Shown in pieces: positions 12,649-13,694 of a DNA stretch of 13,694 bases. A program made the translations under genes and the position numbers. The notes under the pieces are model-generated. The model saw only the letters and a list, made by a program, of their open reading frames with translations, did not search any database and was not told the origin of the DNA. Positions within the stretch are counted from its first letter, which is position 1; each line of letters opens with the position of its first letter. Source of the stretch: JBNJEA01 sp051745395 (GTDB lineage: Bacteria; Desulfobacterota; Desulfobacteria; Desulfobacterales; Desulfosalsimonadaceae); assembly GCA_051745395.1 (NCBI GenBank), contig JBNJEA010000085.1, positions 1-13,694 of the forward strand, read 5' to 3'.

Positions 12649-13694
12649 ATGAAAGCAATGCAAGTCTTTGAGTCGGTCTCCGAAGATCCCACCGGTTATA
12701 TCCGAAAGACCAAAAACGAAACGGGCAAACCGGTGCTCGGCTATTTCTGCTCCTACACCCCGGAAGAAATCATCCACGCCGCCGGTGCCGTGCCGTTCCG
12801 GCTGTTTGGCACAAAGGGCGATATCCGGCTGGCCGACGCGCACCTGCAATCCTACTGCTGCTCCCTGGTCCGGGGCGGCCTCGAAGACGCCCTAAACGGC
12901 ACCCTTTCCTTTCTCGACGGCACGGTCTTTGTCCATACCTGTGATTCGATCCAGCGGCTTTCCGATATCTGGCGCATCAACGCCGGTTTTCCCGTTCATA
13001 TAGACGCGGTCATGCCGGTCAAGCTCGACAGCCGGAGTGCGCGGGACTACATGGTCGAGGTGTTGTCGAAGTGCCGGACAGACATGGAAACCGCGCTCGG
13101 GGTACAAATCACCGACGAGGCGCTTTGGCGCTCCATTGAGACATTTAACCGCATCCGGCGCCAATTGCGGACGGTTTATGAAATGCACAGCCGAAAACCC
13201 GAAGCGCTTTCGCCGGCGGGGATCTATCAGGTGATGCGCTCGGCGATGGTCATGGACCGGGATGTTTTGCCCGAATTGCTCGATGAATTCATCGATGCTT
13301 TGGGGGCCGCAAAAGCATCCGGGAAAACGGGTCTGCGCAAGCGGGTCATACTTTCCGGCGGCATCTGCAATCACCCTGATATTTACGGCGTGCTCGCCGA
13401 TGCCGGCGGCGATGTGGTGTGGGACGATCTGTGCACCGGCACGCGTTATATGCAAGGCGATATCGACACCTCGGCGGCGTCATCGCCCGTGGAAGCCATC
13501 GCCGACCGGTTTATGAACCGGCGGGTCTGCCCGGCAAAGCACATGGACAATACCGGCCGCGGCCGCGACCTGTTAGACGCCGTTTATCGGCAGCCGATCG
13601 ACGGGGTGGTTTTTCTGCTGTTGAAATTCTGTGACCCCCACGCCTTTGATTACCCGTACCTGAAGCAGTTTCTGGATAATGCCGGCATTGCCAG
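12649..13694 (+). CDS. 2-hydroxyacyl-CoA dehydratase / benzoyl-CoA reductase family subunit, 3'-truncated by the window end
   Basis: 348 codons are visible and the frame is still open at the edge. This is the D-component family (HgdA/HgdB, FldB/FldC, BcrB/BcrC), [4Fe-4S] enzymes that receive single electrons from an ATP-driven activator. Visible family motifs are GYFCSYTPEEIIHAAGAVPFRL (split, about 31-52, with C34), the YCCSLVRG segment (C70, C71), LDGTVFVHTCDSIQRLSDIW (about 89-108), LSGGICNHPDIYGVLADAGG, and KFCDPHAFDYPYLKQFLD (about 326-343, C328). C34, C70 or C71, and C328 are the probable cluster ligands. The start ATG has a GGGGTGG stretch 6-8 nt upstream; a GTG three codons earlier (12640) is possible. 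Which dehydration or ring-reduction substrate it uses cannot be told. A partner subunit and an activator gene are expected downstream. Confidence 0.88.
   Translation, partial: MKAMQVFESVSEDPTGYIRKTKNETGKPVLGYFCSYTPEEIIHAAGAVPFRLFGTKGDIRLADAHLQSYCCSLVRGGLEDALNGTLSFLDGTVFVHTCDSIQRLSDIWRINAGFPVHIDAVMPVKLDSRSARDYMVEVLSKCRTDMETALGVQITDEALWRSIETFNRIRRQLRTVYEMHSRKPEALSPAGIYQVMRSAMVMDRDVLPELLDEFIDALGAAKASGKTGLRKRVILSGGICNHPDIYGVLADAGGDVVWDDLCTGTRYMQGDIDTSAASSPVEAIADRFMNRRVCPAKHMDNTGRGRDLLDAVYRQPIDGVVFLLLKFCDPHAFDYPYLKQFLDNAGIA

Noticed and set aside
12362..12652. A 96-codon TTG-started frame ending with an ATGA overlap on the dehydratase start
   Set aside because: The overlap is suggestive, but there is no ribosome site, the start is TTG, and the translation shows no protein-like pattern.

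Overview
The window looks like a chromosomal segment of a strict anaerobe, most likely a sulfate-reducer-type Desulfobacterota (former Deltaproteobacteria, Desulfobacterales-like). The reasons are a 2-hydroxyacyl-CoA dehydratase / benzoyl-CoA-reductase-family subunit, an Fe-S radical SAM enzyme beside a U32-family protein, an outer-membrane porin with a Gram-negative signal peptide, moderately high GC, and several kinds of short-period intergenic repeats. The taxonomic call is an inference from gene content, not from a marker gene.

Region 1 (1-5714) is a phosphate-starvation locus. phoB and phoR lie on the minus strand, abutting each other. They are divergent from pstS, followed by pstC and pstA on the plus strand. 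The phoB-pstS intergenic region holds two oppositely directed sets of PhoB half-sites in strict 11-bp phase. Each sits exactly 10 bp from a plausible -10 hexamer. The operon is incomplete here: pstB (ATPase) and phoU do not follow pstA. 8-bp tandem repeats (CTGAGGVA type) lie at the 3' ends of both phoR and pstS, in the sense orientation of each gene. A 7-bp repeat tract (AGGTGTR) also fills the pstS-pstC gap.

Region 2 (5715-6572) has no credible gene. It contains two consecutive long imperfect fold-back (inverted-repeat) elements of roughly 340 and 250 bp, which look like interspersed repeats. They are followed by a strong intrinsic terminator belonging to the next gene.

Region 3 (6573-8536) has a phosphate-selective-porin-like outer-membrane protein on the minus strand, with an unusual His/Cys-rich segment. 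It is divergent from a small protein with a His-rich N-terminus on the plus strand.

Region 4 (8561-12174) is a run of minus-strand genes. In transcription order these are an unrecognised basic protein with a winged-helix-like N-terminus and an AT-hook-like linker, an Mth938-like protein, a U32-family protein (TrhP/YegQ-like) and a radical SAM protein 4 bp behind the U32 gene. The last two look like one functional pair.

Region 5 (12175-13694) is a 474-bp AT-rich divergent intergenic region, followed by the start of a 2-hydroxyacyl-CoA dehydratase D-type subunit gene that runs off the window.

No tRNA, rRNA, CRISPR array, transposase or phage gene was seen. The most unusual items are the sense-oriented 3'-end repeats, the two fold-back elements where pstB-phoU would be expected, the U32/radical SAM pair, and the His/Cys-rich porin next to a His-rich small protein.
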